Assembly (NCBI RefSeq): GCF_007679345.1
Contig: NZ_VEGH01000011.1
Span: forward strand, 1 to 64,000
Origin: Cellulosimicrobium cellulans
GTDB lineage: Bacteria; Actinomycetota; Actinomycetes; Actinomycetales; Cellulomonadaceae
Length of the DNA: 64,000 bases
Reading direction: 5' to 3'
A program made the position numbers and the translations under genes. Below, piece by piece: positions 42,229-54,723 of the stretch (position 1 is its first letter; each line of letters opens with the position of its first letter). A model generated the notes under the pieces. The model worked only from the letters and a program-made list of their open reading frames with translations. It did not search any database and was not told the origin of the DNA.

Positions 42229-44346
42229 GTGGCACTGGACGTGCTCACGGACCTGAACAAGGTCCGGAACATCGGCATCATGGCGCACATCGATGCCGGC
42301 AAGACCACGACGACCGAGCGGATCCTGTACTACACGGGCGTCAACTACAAGATCGGCGAGACCCACGACGGCGCGTCGACCACGGACTGGATGGAGCAGG
42401 AGCAGGAGCGTGGCATCACGATCACGTCCGCTGCTGTGACCGCCTTCTGGAACAAGGGCAAGTCGAACGAGACGCAGATCAACGTCATCGACACGCCCGG
42501 TCACGTGGACTTCACCGTCGAGGTGGAGCGCTCGCTGCGCGTGCTCGACGGCGCGGTCGCGGTGTTCGACGGCAAGGAGGGCGTGGAGCCCCAGTCGGAG
42601 ACCGTGTGGCGCCAGGCCGACAAGTACGAGGTCCCGCGCATCTGCTTCGTCAACAAGATGGACAAGCTGGGTGCGGACTTCTACTTCACGGTCGACACCA
42701 TCGTGAACCGCCTCAAGGCCAAGCCGCTGGTCATCCAGCTGCCGATCGGCTCCGAGAACGACTTCATCGGCGTCGTGGACCTGGTCGAGATGCGCGCGCT
42801 CGTGTGGCGCGGCGAGACCGAGATGGGCGCGAAGTACGAGATCGAGGAGATCCCGGCCGACCTCCAGGAGCGGGCCGAGCAGTTCCGCAGCGAGCTGCTC
42901 GAGGCCGTCGCCGAGACGGACGACGAGCTGCTCGAGAAGTTCCTGGGCGGTGAGGAGCTCACGGTCGCCGAGATCAAGTCCGGCATCCGCAAGCTCACCA
43001 TCTCCGGCGAGGCGTTCCCGGTCCTGTGCGGCTCGGCGTTCAAGAACAAGGGCGTCCAGCCCATGCTCGACGCCGTCGTCGACTACCTCCCGTCGCCCCT
43101 CGACGTCCCGGCCATCCAGGGCCACGACGTCAAGGACCCGGAGGTCGTCATCGAGCGGCACCCGGACGCCACCGAGCCGTTCTCGGCCCTGGCGTTCAAG
43201 ATCGCCGCGCACCCGTTCTTCGGCAAGCTCACCTTCATCCGGGTGTACTCGGGCAAGGTCGTGCAGGGCGCCCAGGTCATGAACTCGACCAAGGGCAAGA
43301 AGGAGCGCATCGGGAAGATCTTCCAGATGCACGCCAACAAGGAGAACCCGGTCGACGAGGCCACGGCCGGCCACATCTACGCGTTCATCGGTCTCAAGGA
43401 CGTCACCACCGGTGACACCCTGTCGGACATGAACGCGCAGGTCATCCTCGAGTCGATGACCTTCCCCGAGCCGGTCATCGACGTGGCCATCGAGCCCAAG
43501 ACGAAGGCCGACCAGGAGAAGCTCTCCACGGCGATCCAGAAGCTCGCCGAGGAGGACCCGACCTTCCGCGTCCGCCTGGACGAGGAGACCGGCCAGACCG
43601 TCATCGGCGGCATGGGCGAGCTCCACCTCGACATCCTCGTCGACCGCATGCGTCGCGAGTTCAAGGTCGAGGCGAACGTCGGCAAGCCGCAGGTGGCGTA
43701 CCGCGAGACGATCCGCCGCACGGTGGAGAAGATCGACTACACCCACAAGAAGCAGACGGGTGGCTCGGGCCAGTTCGCGAAGGTCCAGATGACCTTCGAG
43801 CCGCTGGTGTCCGAGGACGGCGAGATGTACGCGTTCGTGAACGCCGTCACCGGTGGTCGCGTCCCGCGCGAGTACATCCCGTCCGTCGACCAGGGCATCC
43901 AGAGCGCCATGCAGCTCGGCGTGCTGGCCGGCTTCCCGCTGGTCGGCATCAAGGCCACGCTGCTCGACGGTGCGGCGCACGACGTCGACTCGTCCGAGAT
44001 GGCGTTCAAGATCGCCGGCTCGATGATCCTCAAGGAGGCCGTCCGCAAGGCGGACCCGGTCCTCCTCGAGCCGATCATGGCCGTCGAGGTGCGCACGCCC
44101 GAGGACTACATGGGCGACGTCATCGGCGACATCAACTCGCGTCGCGGCATGATCCAGTCCATGGAGGACGCGACGGGCGTGAAGGTGATCCGCGCCCAGG
44201 TGCCGCTCTCCGAGATGTTCGGGTACGTCGGCGACCTGCGGTCCAAGACCCAGGGTCGTGCGGTGTACTCGATGCAGTTCGACAGCTACGCCGAGGTGCC
44301 TCGGAATGTTGCCGACGAGATCATCAAGAAGACCCGGGGCGAGTAG
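42229..44346 (+). CDS. fusA: elongation factor G
   Basis: A 705-aa translocation GTPase. The GTG at 42229 gives [23 protein letters not shown]-binding motifs [24 protein letters not shown] and NKMDKLGAD are in order, followed by domains II-V; the diphthamide-independent tip region in domain IV ([20 protein letters not shown]) is typical. A hairpin separates it from tuf. Confidence 0.98.
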   Translation: MALDVLTDLNKVRNIGIMAHIDAGKTTTTERILYYTGVNYKIGETHDGASTTDWMEQEQERGITITSAAVTAFWNKGKSNETQINVIDTPGHVDFTVEVERSLRVLDGAVAVFDGKEGVEPQSETVWRQADKYEVPRICFVNKMDKLGADFYFTVDTIVNRLKAKPLVIQLPIGSENDFIGVVDLVEMRALVWRGETEMGAKYEIEEIPADLQERAEQFRSELLEAVAETDDELLEKFLGGEELTVAEIKSGIRKLTISGEAFPVLCGSAFKNKGVQPMLDAVVDYLPSPLDVPAIQGHDVKDPEVVIERHPDATEPFSALAFKIAAHPFFGKLTFIRVYSGKVVQGAQVMNSTKGKKERIGKIFQMHANKENPVDEATAGHIYAFIGLKDVTTGDTLSDMNAQVILESMTFPEPVIDVAIEPKTKADQEKLSTAIQKLAEEDPTFRVRLDEETGQTVIGGMGELHLDILVDRMRREFKVEANVGKPQVAYRETIRRTVEKIDYTHKKQTGGSGQFAKVQMTFEPLVSEDGEMYAFVNAVTGGRVPREYIPSVDQGIQSAMQLGVLAGFPLVGIKATLLDGAAHDVDSSEMAFKIAGSMILKEAVRKADPVLLEPIMAVEVRTPEDYMGDVIGDINSRRGMIQSMEDATGVKVIRAQVPLSEMFGYVGDLRSKTQGRAVYSMQFDSYAEVPRNVADEIIKKTRGE

Positions 44347-44401
44347 TCCCACAGGTCGAACCAAGAACGACCACCCAACCGACCCGTAGGACCGCACGTC
44401 C

Positions 44402-44425
44402 GCGGGGGGCCGCACGGCCCCCCGC
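44402..44425 (+). other. stem-loop between fusA and tuf
   Basis: GCGGGGGGCCG (44402-44412) and CGGCCCCCCGC (44415-44425) can form an 11-bp stem. No T-run follows. It may cause partial termination or processing so that tuf, which is needed in excess, is set apart from fusA. Confidence 0.55.
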
Positions 44426-44467
44426 ATCGTTCGGCAATCTCTACACCAGAGTCCTGAGGAGGACCCA

Positions 44468-45658
<1,191 letters not shown>

Positions 45659-45687
45659 TCTGACCCCCACGGGGGACTGATCGACCG

Positions 45688-45721
45688 GGAGGGCCCGGGT
45701 GCTTCGGCACCCGGGCCCTCC
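45688..45721 (+). terminator. tuf terminator with TTCG tetraloop
   Basis: GGAGGGCCCGGGTGC (45688-45702), loop TTCG, and the exact complement at 45707-45721: a 15-bp stem with a very stable tetraloop, 30 bp after tuf. Confidence 0.85.
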
Positions 45722-45744
45722 TGCGTGCCCGGGGGCGTGCCGCT

Positions 45745-45835
45745 GCCGAGCGCGGCAGGCCCAGCCCGGTGCGGTAGCTGGAGGCACCGCGCTCGGCGGG
45801 ATCTCCCGCGCTCGGCGGGATCTCCCGCGCTCGGC
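45745..45835. repeat. symmetric 19-bp-period repeat, copy B (after tuf)
   Basis: Inverted units GCCGAGCGCGGC (45745) and the degenerate GCCCGGTGCGGT (45764), a 10-nt spacer (45776-45785), then direct units ACCGCGCTCGGC (45786) and CCCGCGCTCGGC (45805, 45824). Spacing is 19 bp throughout, and the seven bases after the first two direct units are the same, GGGATCT. It lies between the tuf terminator and the start of the AbiEi-like gene. Confidence 0.85.
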
Positions 45836-45899
45836 GACCGGGGCAGATCCGCCCTGGGGACGACGGCGAGGGCGGGTCGCTGGGTGGCAGCGTGGGCGG

Positions 45900-46871
45900 A
45901 TGAGCTCCACGCACTCCGAGACGGCGGCCGCCCCCCTCCTGACGCCCGCGCTCCTGCGCGCCAGGGGCGAGAACGTGGACGGTCTGGCACGGGACGTGCG
46001 CCGGGGTGTCCTGCGCCGAGTCCGCCGCGGTGTGTACTGCGCCGCGCCGTCGTGGGACGACGCGCGCGGAGCGGATCGCCACCTGCTGCGGGTCCGCGCC
46101 GCCGCCGGTGCGCTGCGCGACCCCGTCTTCTCGCACCGGTCCGCGGCGGCGGTGTGGGGGCTGCCGACGCTGGGTCCGTGGCCCGACGACGTCCAGGTGC
46201 TCGTGCCGTCGGCCGGCGGCGGGCGGTCGGCGCCCGGTGTGCGGAAGTGGTCGACGGCTCAGCCGCCGGTGCCGGTGACCCGTGACAGCCTGCGGGTGAC
46301 GGCCCTGGCCAGGACCGTGGTCGACCTGGCGTGCACCGAGCCGTTCGCGTCGGCGGTGGTCGCGGCCGACCACGCGCTCGGACGGCTGGGCCTCGACGTC
46401 GACAGCGCCCGGGACGTGCTCGCGGCGCGGGGGTCGGCGCGCGGTGTGCGGCAGGCCCGCGACGTCCTCGCGTTCGCGGACGGCCGGTCGGAGTCGCCGG
46501 GGGAGTCCCTGAGCCGGGTGCGCATGCGCGAGGCCGGGGCACCGGCGCCGGTGCTGCAGCAGGAGCTGCGTGACGGGGACGGGTTCATCGGGCGGGTCGA
46601 CTTCTGGTGGCCCGACCGGCGCCTGGTGGGGGAGTTCGACGGTCGGCTCAAGTACCGGACGGACGGCGTGGGCGACACCCGCGCGGTGGAGGAGCGGCTC
46701 TGGGCGGAGAAGCAGCGGGAGGACCGCATCCGCTCCCACGGGATCCGCGTGGTCCGCTGGACCTGGCAGGACGCCCTCGACCCCGCGCGCCTGCGCGGCC
46801 TGCTGAGCGCCGCCGGCCTGCTCGGCGTGCGGCCGGGCGCCGAGCGCGGTGCTCCGCGCCGAGCGCGGTAG
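45900..46871 (+). CDS. AbiEi-like / DUF559 (Vsr-type nuclease fold) protein
   Basis: A 323-aa protein. The N-terminus (~15-90) contains a winged-helix-like segment, [16 protein letters not shown] followed by [14 protein letters not shown] and [13 protein letters not shown], resembling the AbiEi antitoxin family. The C-terminus (~225-300) resembles DUF559: [20 protein letters not shown] followed by KYR, with D, E-x-D and K placed as in a PD-(D/E)xK nuclease, then [20 protein letters not shown]. No AbiEii toxin is adjacent. The ATG at 45900 is used although no strong ribosome binding site is visible. The last ~11 codons ([11 protein letters not shown]) and stop lie inside repeat copy C, so the coding end was formed from the repeat. 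The gene separates tuf from rpsJ. Confidence 0.75.
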   Translation: MSSTHSETAAAPLLTPALLRARGENVDGLARDVRRGVLRRVRRGVYCAAPSWDDARGADRHLLRVRAAAGALRDPVFSHRSAAAVWGLPTLGPWPDDVQVLVPSAGGGRSAPGVRKWSTAQPPVPVTRDSLRVTALARTVVDLACTEPFASAVVAADHALGRLGLDVDSARDVLAARGSARGVRQARDVLAFADGRSESPGESLSRVRMREAGAPAPVLQQELRDGDGFIGRVDFWWPDRRLVGEFDGRLKYRTDGVGDTRAVEERLWAEKQREDRIRSHGIRVVRWTWQDALDPARLRGLLSAAGLLGVRPGAERGAPRRAR

Positions 46872-46928
46872 CCTGGGCCACCGCGCTCGGCTGGACCTGC
46901 CGCGCTCGGCGCAGTCGGCGCGCTGGGC
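46839..46928. repeat. symmetric 19-bp-period repeat, copy C (end of AbiEi-like gene)
   Basis: Two exact inverted units GCCGAGCGCGGT (46839, 46858), a 10-nt spacer (46870-46879), then direct units ACCGCGCTCGGC (46880), GCCGCGCTCGGC (46899) and a diverged GGCGCGCTGGGC (46917). The inner pair forms a 12-bp perfect stem-loop that could also act as terminator for the gene, whose TAG stop lies at the base of the loop. Confidence 0.88.
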
Positions 46929-46986
46929 GCGAGCGGCGCTGCGCGGGGCCGGGGCGCGTGATCGCGCGGGTGTGATGCAGGTCCGG

Positions 46987-47016
46987 TTGGACCTTTCGGG
47001 TCCCGGCTGGCACACT
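46987..47016 (+). promoter_or_regulatory. candidate S10 operon promoter
   Basis: TTGGAC (46987-46992), 18 bp, CACACT (47011-47016). It would give a leader of roughly 250 nt before rpsJ. The leader is GC-rich; no known leader motif was recognised and no gene is seen in it. Confidence 0.45.
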
Positions 47017-47274
47017 AGACAAGTTGCCCGACGACGGGGGTGTCTGCGCGCGTGCGCCCGGACACCCCGAGAGCGGGCACGGGACGCGTGCGGGTCCAGC
47101 AGCAAGCCCGGGGTCACCCGGCGTCGGACCCGATCACCACAACGACCTCGTCCCAGCCGGCGCGCGCCCCGCGCACCCGGCCGGGGCCGGCGCGGAGGAA
47201 CGTCGCGAATCGCGACACGCCCGAGTGCGGGGGTCGGACACCAAGCAGTTCGAGAGAGAGAAGCAGACGACGCC

Positions 47275-47583
47275 ATGGCGGGACAGAAGATCCGCATCCG
47301 GCTCAAGTCCTACGACCACGAGGTCATCGACAGCTCGGCGCGCAAGATCGTCGACACGGTGAGCCGCGCTGGTGCGACGGTCGTGGGTCCGGTGCCGCTC
47401 CCGACGGAGAAGAACGTCTTCGTCGTCATCCGGTCGCCCCACAAGTACAAGGACAGCCGCGAGCACTTCGAGATGCGGACGCACAAGCGGCTCATCGACA
47501 TCATCGATCCCACGCCGAAGGCGGTCGACTCGCTCATGCGTCTCGACCTGCCGGCCGACGTGAACATCGAGATCAAGCTCTGA
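47275..47583 (+). CDS. rpsJ: 30S ribosomal protein S10
   Basis: A 102-aa protein of the 30S head that also serves as NusE in antitermination. [20 protein letters not shown] and the tRNA-site loop [20 protein letters not shown] are intact. The ATG at 47275 fits the family length; upstream in-frame sequence is not family-like. First gene of the S10 operon. Confidence 0.97.
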   Translation: MAGQKIRIRLKSYDHEVIDSSARKIVDTVSRAGATVVGPVPLPTEKNVFVVIRSPHKYKDSREHFEMRTHKRLIDIIDPTPKAVDSLMRLDLPADVNIEIKL

Positions 47584-47606
47584 CGCTGGGAAGGAACTGA
47601 TCTTTC

Positions 47607-48266
47607 ATGGTTACCCAGCAGAACGCGCGCCCCGTCACGGCGGTGCTCGGCACGAAGCTCGGCATGACGCAGGTGTGGGACGCCAACGGGCGTCTCGTCC
47701 CCGTCACCGTGGTCTCGGTCGGCACCAACGTCGTGACCCAGGTGCGCTCCGCTGAGGCCGACGGCTACGCCGCGGTGCAGCTGGCCTACGGCCAGGTGGA
47801 CCCGCGCAAGGTCACGAAGCCGCTGAAGGGCCACTTCGAGAAGGCGGGGGTCACCCCCCGTCGGCACGTGGCCGAGATCCGGACGCCGAACGCCGCCGAG
47901 TTCACCCTCGGCCAGGAGATCACCGCGGAGGCCTTCGAGGCCGGCGCGCTGGTCGACGTCATCGGCACCACCAAGGGCAAGGGCACCGCCGGTGTCATGA
48001 AGCGCCACGGGTTCGCCGGTGTCAGCGCCTCCCACGGTGCGCACCGCAACCACCGCAAGCCGGGCTCGATCGGTGGCGCCTCGACGCCGTCGCGCGTGTT
48101 CAAGGGCCTGCGGATGGCCGGTCGCATGGGCGCCGCCCGTCAGACCACCCAGAACCTGACCGTCCACGCGGTCGACGCCGAGAAGGGTCTGCTGCTGCTC
48201 AAGGGCGCGGTTCCGGGCCCGAAGCGTGGCGTCGTCGTCGTGCGTACCGCCGTGAAGGGGGCATGA
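47607..48266 (+). CDS. rplC: 50S ribosomal protein L3
   Basis: A 219-aa early-assembly protein near the peptidyl-transferase centre. The signature [20 protein letters not shown] holds the loop that reaches the catalytic site. GGAAGGAACTG precedes the ATG. Its stop overlaps or abuts the rplD start. Confidence 0.97.
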   Translation: MVTQQNARPVTAVLGTKLGMTQVWDANGRLVPVTVVSVGTNVVTQVRSAEADGYAAVQLAYGQVDPRKVTKPLKGHFEKAGVTPRRHVAEIRTPNAAEFTLGQEITAEAFEAGALVDVIGTTKGKGTAGVMKRHGFAGVSASHGAHRNHRKPGSIGGASTPSRVFKGLRMAGRMGAARQTTQNLTVHAVDAEKGLLLLKGAVPGPKRGVVVVRTAVKGA

Positions 48267-48271
48267 GCCTC

Positions 48272-48964
48272 ATGTCCGAGACGCTGACCGTCGACGTGCT
48301 CGACGCCCAGGGCAAGAAGGCCGGTACGGCCGACCTGCCCGGTGAGGTGTTCGACGCGCAGACGAACGTCCCGCTGATCCACCAGGTGGTCGTCGCCCAG
48401 CTCGCCGCCGCGCGCCAGGGCACCCACGACACCAAGACCCGCGGCGAGGTCCGCGGTGGTGGCAAGAAGCCGTACAAGCAGAAGGGCACCGGCCGCGCCC
48501 GCCAGGGTTCGACCCGTGCGCCGCAGTTCGCCGGCGGTGGCACCGTCCACGGCCCGACCCCGCGCGACTACTCCCAGCGGACCCCGAAGAAGATGAAGGC
48601 CGCGGCGCTCCGCGGTGCTCTCTCGGACCGCGCCCGCGCCGGCCGCGTCCACGTCGTCACCGGCTTCGGTGTCAACGAGGCGCCGTCGACCAAGGCCGCG
48701 CTGCAGGTCCTGGACACGCTGTCCGGCCGCAAGCACGTCCTCGTGGTCGTGGAGCGCGCGGACGAGCTGGCCTGGAAGTCGCTGCGCAACGTCGAGCGGG
48801 TCCACCTGCTCGTCGCCGACCAGCTCAACACCTACGACGTGCTCGTCTCCGACGACGTCGTGTTCACCCAGGGCGCGCTCGACACGTTCCTCGCCGGTCC
48901 CGTCAAGGGCCGCGGCGCGACCGCCGTCGCGACGTCGTCCGAGGCCGAGGAGGACGCCAAGTGA
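48272..48964 (+). CDS. rplD: 50S ribosomal protein L4
   Basis: A 230-aa protein lining the exit tunnel; its loop [20 protein letters not shown] is present. In E. coli L4 also represses the S10 operon. The ATG at 48272 is preferred because AAGGGGG (48255-48261) lies 10 bases ahead; the ATG at 48263, which overlaps the rplC stop, is too close to it. The C-terminal [10 protein letters not shown] tail is acidic. Confidence 0.96.
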   Translation: MSETLTVDVLDAQGKKAGTADLPGEVFDAQTNVPLIHQVVVAQLAAARQGTHDTKTRGEVRGGGKKPYKQKGTGRARQGSTRAPQFAGGGTVHGPTPRDYSQRTPKKMKAAALRGALSDRARAGRVHVVTGFGVNEAPSTKAALQVLDTLSGRKHVLVVVERADELAWKSLRNVERVHLLVADQLNTYDVLVSDDVVFTQGALDTFLAGPVKGRGATAVATSSEAEEDAK

Positions 48965-49263
48965 CCACCGTCGCCAAGGACCCCCGCGACATCCTGATCG
49001 CGCCGGTCGTCTCCGAGAAGAGCTACGGGCTGCTCGACGAGGGCAAGTACACCTTCATCGTCGACCCGCGCGCGAACAAGACCGAGATCAAGATCGCCGT
49101 CGAGCAGGTCTTCTCGGTCAAGGTCGACTCCGTGAACACGATCAACCGCAAGGGCAAGACGCGGCGGACCCGTTCCGGCACCGGCAAGCGCAAGGACACG
49201 AAGCGCGCGATCGTCACCCTCCGCGAGGGCACGATCGACATCTTCGGCGGACCGGTCGGCTGA
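48961..49263 (+). CDS. rplW: 50S ribosomal protein L23
   Basis: A 100-aa protein at the exit of the peptide tunnel, docking site for trigger factor and SRP. The GTG at 48961 overlaps the rplD stop codon by four bases. [20 protein letters not shown] and the [19 protein letters not shown] loop are typical. Confidence 0.96.
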   Translation: MTTVAKDPRDILIAPVVSEKSYGLLDEGKYTFIVDPRANKTEIKIAVEQVFSVKVDSVNTINRKGKTRRTRSGTGKRKDTKRAIVTLREGTIDIFGGPVG

Positions 49264-49296
49264 CCGGGCCCGAGAGCAGATTGAGGACAGATCCCC

Positions 49297-50133
<837 letters not shown>

Positions 50134-50148
50134 TAGGAGCCGGGAGAT

Positions 50149-50430
50149 ATGCCTCGCAGCCTGAAGAAGGGGCCCTTCGTCGACGGGCACCTGCAGAAGA
50201 AGGTCGACGCGCAGAACGCCGCCGGCACCAAGAACGTCATCAAGACGTGGTCGCGTCGTTCGATGATCACCCCGGACTTCCTGGGCCACACGTTCGCGGT
50301 GCACGACGGCCGCAAGCACACGCCGGTGTTCGTCACGGAGTCGATGGTCGGGCACAAGCTCGGCGAGTTCGCCCCGACGCGGACGTTCCGCGGCCACGAG
50401 AAGGACGACCGGAAGGGCCGTCGCCGCTGA
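50149..50430 (+). CDS. rpsS: 30S ribosomal protein S19
   Basis: A 93-aa protein of the 30S head. [20 protein letters not shown] is the family N-terminus, and [20 protein letters not shown] the conserved C-terminal region. GGAG precedes the ATG, 15 bases after rplB. Confidence 0.97.
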   Translation: MPRSLKKGPFVDGHLQKKVDAQNAAGTKNVIKTWSRRSMITPDFLGHTFAVHDGRKHTPVFVTESMVGHKLGEFAPTRTFRGHEKDDRKGRRR

Positions 50431-50486
50431 CCCCCGGGTCGGCTGAGCGACTGCCCTGACGGCAGAGACAAGAAGGCAGGACAGCA

Positions 50487-50852
50487 ATGGAAGCCAAGGC
50501 GAAGGCGCGGTTCGTCCGCGTCACGCCCCAGAAGGCCCGGCGCGTCGTGGACCTCATCCGTGGCAAGCAGGCCGGCGAGGCCGTGTCGACGCTGAAGTTC
50601 GCGCCGCAGGCCGCTGGCGAGACGGTCCTCAAGGTCGTCGAGTCGGCGATCGCGAACGCCCGCGAGGGCGCCAAGCGTGCCGGTGAGCGCTTCGACGAGG
50701 GCAACCTCTACGTGGCCGAGGCGTTCGTGGACGAGGGTCCGACGCTGAAGCGGTTCCGCCCCCGGGCGCAGGGCCGCGCGAGCCAGATCCTCAAGCGCAC
50801 GAGCCACATCACCGTGGTCGTCGCCGAGCGTGAGACGAAGGGAAGGGCCTGA
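50487..50852 (+). CDS. rplV: 50S ribosomal protein L22
   Basis: A 121-aa protein whose beta-hairpin lines the exit tunnel. [20 protein letters not shown] and [20 protein letters not shown] are complete, with the macrolide-relevant hairpin intact. Its stop is two bases before the rpsC start. Confidence 0.97.
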   Translation: MEAKAKARFVRVTPQKARRVVDLIRGKQAGEAVSTLKFAPQAAGETVLKVVESAIANAREGAKRAGERFDEGNLYVAEAFVDEGPTLKRFRPRAQGRASQILKRTSHITVVVAERETKGRA

Positions 50853-50854
50853 CA

Positions 50855-51694
50855 GTGGGACAGAAGGTCAACCCGCTCGGGTACCGCCTGGGCATCACGA
50901 CCGATCACCGCTCGCGGTGGTTCGCCGACTCGACCAAGCCGGGTCAGCGCTACCGCGACTACGTCCGCGAGGACGTGCAGATCCGCAAGCTCATGAGCAC
51001 GGGTCTCGAGCGCGCGGGCATCGCGAAGGTGGAGATCGAGCGCACGCGTGACCGCGTCCGCGTCGACATCCACACCGCGCGCCCGGGCATCGTCATCGGC
51101 CGCCGCGGCGCCGAGGCGGACCGCATCCGCGGTGAGCTCGAGAAGCTCACGGGCAAGCAGGTGCAGCTCAACATCCTCGAGGTCAAGAACGCCGAGATCG
51201 AGGCGCAGCTGGTCGCCCAGGGCATCGCGGAGCAGCTCGCCTCGCGCGTGTCCTTCCGTCGTGCGATGCGCAAGGGCATGCAGTCCGCGCAGCGCGCCGG
51301 CGCCAAGGGCATCCGGGTGCAGGTCTCCGGCCGCCTCGGCGGCGCGGAGATGAGCCGCACGGAGTTCTACCGCGAGGGTCGCGTGCCGCTGCACACGCTC
51401 CGCGCGAACATCGACTACGGCTTCTTCGAGGCCCGCACGACCTTCGGCCGCATCGGCGTGAAGGTCTGGGTCTACAAGGGCGACATGACCGAGCGCGACT
51501 TCGCCCGTGAGCAGGCCACCCAGGCCCCGCGGCAGTCCCGCGGCCCCCGTGGGGACCGTGGCGACCGCGGCGGCGACCGCGGCCCGCGCGGCGGCGGCCG
51601 CCGGAACGAGCGGACCGAGGCCCCCGCGGCCGAGGCCACCGCTGCTCCGGCCGCCGAGGCGACGACCGCTCCTGAGACCGGAACGGAGGCCTGA
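50855..51694 (+). CDS. rpsC: 30S ribosomal protein S3 with RG-rich tail
   Basis: A 279-aa protein at the mRNA entry channel. The GTG at 50855 gives [21 protein letters not shown] domain [20 protein letters not shown] and the C-terminal domain are complete to about residue 218. A ~60-residue tail follows, first Arg/Gly-rich ([19 protein letters not shown]) and then Ala/Thr/Glu-rich. Such tails occur in related actinobacteria, and their role is unknown. Confidence 0.97.
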   Translation: MGQKVNPLGYRLGITTDHRSRWFADSTKPGQRYRDYVREDVQIRKLMSTGLERAGIAKVEIERTRDRVRVDIHTARPGIVIGRRGAEADRIRGELEKLTGKQVQLNILEVKNAEIEAQLVAQGIAEQLASRVSFRRAMRKGMQSAQRAGAKGIRVQVSGRLGGAEMSRTEFYREGRVPLHTLRANIDYGFFEARTTFGRIGVKVWVYKGDMTERDFAREQATQAPRQSRGPRGDRGDRGGDRGPRGGGRRNERTEAPAAEATAAPAAEATTAPETGTEA

Positions 51695-51697
51695 GCC

Positions 51698-52114
51698 GTG
51701 CTGATCCCGCGCAGGCTGAAGCACCGCAAGCAGCACCACCCCGGGCGCTCCGGCGCCGCGACGGGTGGCACCTCGATCGCGTTCGGCGAGTACGGCATCC
51801 AGGCCCTCGAGCCCGCCTACGTGACGAACCGCCAGATCGAGGCTGCTCGTATCGCGATGACCCGCCACATCAAGCGTGGCGGCAAGGTCTGGATCAACAT
51901 CTACCCGGACCGTCCGCTCACGAAGAAGCCCGCCGAGACCCGCATGGGTTCCGGCAAGGGCTCGCCGGAGTGGTGGATCGCCAACGTCAAGCCCGGCCGA
52001 GTGATGTTCGAGCTCGCCGGCGTCCCGGAGCCCCTGGCGCGCGAGGCCATGCGCCGCGCGCAGCACAAGCTCCCGATGAAGACCCGTTTCGTGGTTCGCG
52101 AGGGTGGTAACTGA
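51698..52114 (+). CDS. rplP: 50S ribosomal protein L16
   Basis: A 138-aa protein near the A site, late in 50S assembly. The GTG at 51698 gives [38 protein letters not shown] is the conserved block. Its stop overlaps the rpmC start (TGATG). Confidence 0.97.
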   Translation: MLIPRRLKHRKQHHPGRSGAATGGTSIAFGEYGIQALEPAYVTNRQIEAARIAMTRHIKRGGKVWINIYPDRPLTKKPAETRMGSGKGSPEWWIANVKPGRVMFELAGVPEPLAREAMRRAQHKLPMKTRFVVREGGN

Positions 52115-52353
52115 TGGCTATCGGCACCAAGGACCTGGCTCCCACCGAGCTGGACGCCTTCGACGACGAGCGCCTCGTGGCCGAGCTGAAGAAGGCCAAG
52201 GAGGAGCTGTTCAACCTGCGCTTCCAGTCGGCCACCGGTCAGCTCGAGAGCCACGGCCGCCTCAAGGCCGTGCGTCGCGACATCGCGCGGATCTACACGA
52301 TCCTGCGCGAGCGCGAGCTCGGCATCCGGACCGCGCCCAGCGCGAGCGAGTGA
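52114..52353 (+). CDS. rpmC: 50S ribosomal protein L29
   Basis: A 79-aa helical hairpin protein at the tunnel exit. [20 protein letters not shown] and [17 protein letters not shown] are the two conserved helices. The ATG overlaps the rplP stop by one base. Confidence 0.95.
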   Translation: MAIGTKDLAPTELDAFDDERLVAELKKAKEELFNLRFQSATGQLESHGRLKAVRRDIARIYTILRERELGIRTAPSASE

Positions 52354-52360
52354 GGACTCG

Positions 52361-52654
52361 ATGAGCGAGAACACCAACGAGACCACCACCGCTACGGGGA
52401 CCGCGCGTCCCTACCGCAAGACGCGGCGCGGCTACGTGGTCAGCGACAAGATGGACAAGACCGTCGTGGTCGAGGTCGAGGACCGGGTCAAGCACCCGCT
52501 CTACGGCAAGGTCATCCGGCGGACCAGCAAGGTCAAGGCGCACGACGAGGCCTCGTCGGCCGGCATCGGCGACCTGGTCCTCATCATGGAGACCCGCCCG
52601 CTGTCCGCCACCAAGCGGTGGCGTCTGGTGGAGATCCTCGAGAAGGCGAAGTAA
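52361..52654 (+). CDS. rpsQ: 30S ribosomal protein S17
   Basis: A 97-aa OB-fold protein that binds 16S r[23 protein letters not shown] and [20 protein letters not shown] are typical. A short Thr/Asn-rich N-terminal extension precedes the domain. GAGTGAGGA lies before the ATG, seven bases after rpmC. Confidence 0.96.
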   Translation: MSENTNETTTATGTARPYRKTRRGYVVSDKMDKTVVVEVEDRVKHPLYGKVIRRTSKVKAHDEASSAGIGDLVLIMETRPLSATKRWRLVEILEKAK

Positions 52655-52730
52655 GGCGCAGCCTTCTCGTCCACTACCCGTTCGGCCAGGCTCGCCGTGT
52701 GCGAGAACCGGCAGACGACAGGAGTTGTAG

Positions 52731-53099
52731 ATGATTCAGCAGGAGTCGCGACTGCGTGTCGCCGACAACACGGGTGCCAAGGAGATCCTCTGCATCCGCG
52801 TTCTCGGTGGCTCCGGCCGTCGCTACGCCGGTATCGGTGACGTCATCGTCGCCACCGTCAAGGACGCGATCCCCGGCGGCAACGTCAAGAAGGGCGACGT
52901 CGTCAAGGCGGTCGTCGTGCGCACCCGCAAGGAGCGCCGTCGCGTCGACGGCTCGTACATCAAGTTCGACGAGAACGCCGCGGTGATCCTCAAGAACGAC
53001 GGCGAGCCCCGTGGCACGCGCATCTTCGGCCCGGTGGGCCGCGAGCTGCGCGACAAGAAGTTCATGAAGATCATCTCGCTGGCGCCGGAGGTGCTCTGA
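52731..53099 (+). CDS. rplN: 50S ribosomal protein L14
   Basis: A 122-aa beta-barrel protein at the subunit interface. [20 protein letters not shown] and the conserved [20 protein letters not shown] are present. The 76-bp gap before it holds no gene; by E. coli convention it starts the spc operon, but no clear promoter is seen and co-transcription is likely. Confidence 0.98.
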   Translation: MIQQESRLRVADNTGAKEILCIRVLGGSGRRYAGIGDVIVATVKDAIPGGNVKKGDVVKAVVVRTRKERRRVDGSYIKFDENAAVILKNDGEPRGTRIFGPVGRELRDKKFMKIISLAPEVL

Positions 53100-53100
53100 C

Positions 53101-53448
53101 ATGGCGAAGATCAAGAAGGGCGACCTGGTGGTCGTCATCTCCGGCTCCCGCAAGGACCGGGGCAAGCAGGGGCGCGTCCTCGAGGTCCTCACGGACCGCG
53201 ACCGCGTCCTGGTCGAGGGCGTGCACCGCATCACGAAGCACACCAAGGTGGGGCAGAGCCAGCGCGGCTCCCGCACCGGTGGCATCGAGACGGTCGAGGC
53301 GCCCATCCACATCAGCAACGTGATGCTGGTCGACCCGGAGACCAAGCGTGGCACCCGGGTCGGCTACCGCACCGAGCAGGTCGAGCGCGACGGCCGGACC
53401 CGCACCGTTCGGGTCCGCGTCGCCAAGCGCTCCGGTAAGGACATCTGA
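53101..53448 (+). CDS. rplX: 50S ribosomal protein L24
   Basis: A 115-aa KOW-domain assembly protein. [20 protein letters not shown] carries the KOW motif. It starts one base after the rplN stop and its own stop overlaps the rplE ATG. Confidence 0.97.
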   Translation: MAKIKKGDLVVVISGSRKDRGKQGRVLEVLTDRDRVLVEGVHRITKHTKVGQSQRGSRTGGIETVEAPIHISNVMLVDPETKRGTRVGYRTEQVERDGRTRTVRVRVAKRSGKDI

Positions 53449-54029
53449 TGACCGCCACCGACGAGACGACCCGGGCGTACCCGGTCCCGCGCCTGAAGGT
53501 CCGGTACAACGACGCCATCCGCACCGCGCTCCGCGAGGAGTTCTCCCACGAGAACGTGAACCAGGTCGCGCGCCTGGTGAAGGTCGTCGTGAACATGGGT
53601 GTCGGTGACGCGGCGAAGGACTCGAAGCTGATCGAGGGCGCGATCCGCGACCTCCAGCAGATCACGGGCCAGAAGCCCCAGGTCACCAAGGCCCGCAAGT
53701 CCATCGCGCAGTTCAAGCTGCGCGAGGGCATGCCGATCGGCGCCCACGTGACGCTGCGCGGCGACCGTGCCTGGGAGTTCCTGGACCGCCTGCTGTCGAC
53801 CGCCCTGCCCCGCATCCGCGACTTCCGCGGGCTGTCGGGCAAGCAGTTCGACGGCCACGGCAACTACACCTTCGGTCTGACCGAGCAGTCGATGTTCCAC
53901 GAGATCGACCAGGACAAGATCGACCGTGTCCGCGGCATGGACATCACGGTGGTCACCACCGCGACCACGGACGCGGAGGGCCGGGCGCTCCTGAAGCACC
54001 TGGGCTTCCCGTTCAAGGAGGAGGACTGA
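53448..54029 (+). CDS. rplE: 50S ribosomal protein L5
   Basis: A 193-aa 5S-rRNA-binding protein of the central protuberance. [20 protein letters not shown] and [19 protein letters not shown] are signature blocks. The ATG overlaps the rplX stop (TGATG). Confidence 0.98.
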   Translation: MTATDETTRAYPVPRLKVRYNDAIRTALREEFSHENVNQVARLVKVVVNMGVGDAAKDSKLIEGAIRDLQQITGQKPQVTKARKSIAQFKLREGMPIGAHVTLRGDRAWEFLDRLLSTALPRIRDFRGLSGKQFDGHGNYTFGLTEQSMFHEIDQDKIDRVRGMDITVVTTATTDAEGRALLKHLGFPFKEED

Positions 54030-54030
54030 C

Positions 54031-54216
54031 ATGGCGAAGACCGCCCTGATCAACAAGGCCGCGGGCAAGCAGAAGTTCGCCGTGCGGGCCTACACCCGGT
54101 GCCAGCGGTGCGGCCGTCCGCACTCCGTGTACCGCAAGTTCGGCCTGTGCCGGATCTGCGTGCGCGAGATGGCCCACGCGGGCCAGCTCCCCGGCGTGAC
54201 CAAGAGCAGCTGGTAA
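54031..54216 (+). CDS. rpsN: 30S ribosomal protein S14, zinc-binding type
   Basis: A 61-aa S14 of the short type Z form. The zinc site is CQRCG near residue 24 and CRICV near residue 40, two CxxC pairs. High-GC actinobacteria often carry a zinc-free paralogue elsewhere. It starts one base after rplE. Confidence 0.97.
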   Translation: MAKTALINKAAGKQKFAVRAYTRCQRCGRPHSVYRKFGLCRICVREMAHAGQLPGVTKSSW

Positions 54217-54240
54217 CAACGACGTCGTAGGTCCGCGGCG

Positions 54241-54262
54241 GCCCGCCCCCTCGAGGGCGGGC
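54241..54262 (+). other. stem-loop between rpsN and rpsH
   Basis: GCCCGCCC (54241-54248) pairs exactly with GGGCGGGC (54255-54262) around CCTCGA in the 83-bp gap. No T-run follows. Probably an mRNA processing or stability element inside the operon. Confidence 0.45.
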
Positions 54263-54299
54263 GCCGCGGAAACCACGGCGAGGAAGGGCGGAAGCCCCC

Positions 54300-54698
54300 A
54301 TGACGATGACCGACCCGATCGCAGACTTCCTGACTCGTCTGCGCAACGCGAACTCGGCTCACCACGACACGGTGACCATCCCGTACTCGAAGCTGAAGTC
54401 GCACATCGCGGAGATCCTGCAGGCCGAGGGCTACATCGCCGGCTGGACGACCGAGGACGCCCGCGTGGGCAAGAACCTCGTGGTCGAGCTGAAGTACGGC
54501 CCCAGCCGCGAGCGTGCGCTCGCCGGCATCAAGCGCGTGTCGAAGCCCGGCCTCCGGGTGTACGCGAAGTCCACCAACCTGCCGAAGGTCCTCGGTGGCC
54601 TGGGCGTGGCGATCCTGTCCACGTCCTCCGGTCTCCTGACGGACAAGCAGGCCGCCAAGAAGGGCGTGGGTGGGGAAGTCCTCGCCTACGTCTGGTAA
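54300..54698 (+). CDS. rpsH: 30S ribosomal protein S8
   Basis: A 132-aa 16S rRNA-binding protein; in E. coli it is the repressor of the spc operon. The [20 protein letters not shown] start is family-typical, so the first of two ATGs (54300, 54306) is used. The conserved [20 protein letters not shown] closes the C-terminal domain. Confidence 0.97.
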   Translation: MTMTDPIADFLTRLRNANSAHHDTVTIPYSKLKSHIAEILQAEGYIAGWTTEDARVGKNLVVELKYGPSRERALAGIKRVSKPGLRVYAKSTNLPKVLGGLGVAILSTSSGLLTDKQAAKKGVGGEVLAYVW

Positions 54699-54723
54699 GT
54701 CCGAGACGGAAAGGAGCTAGCCA

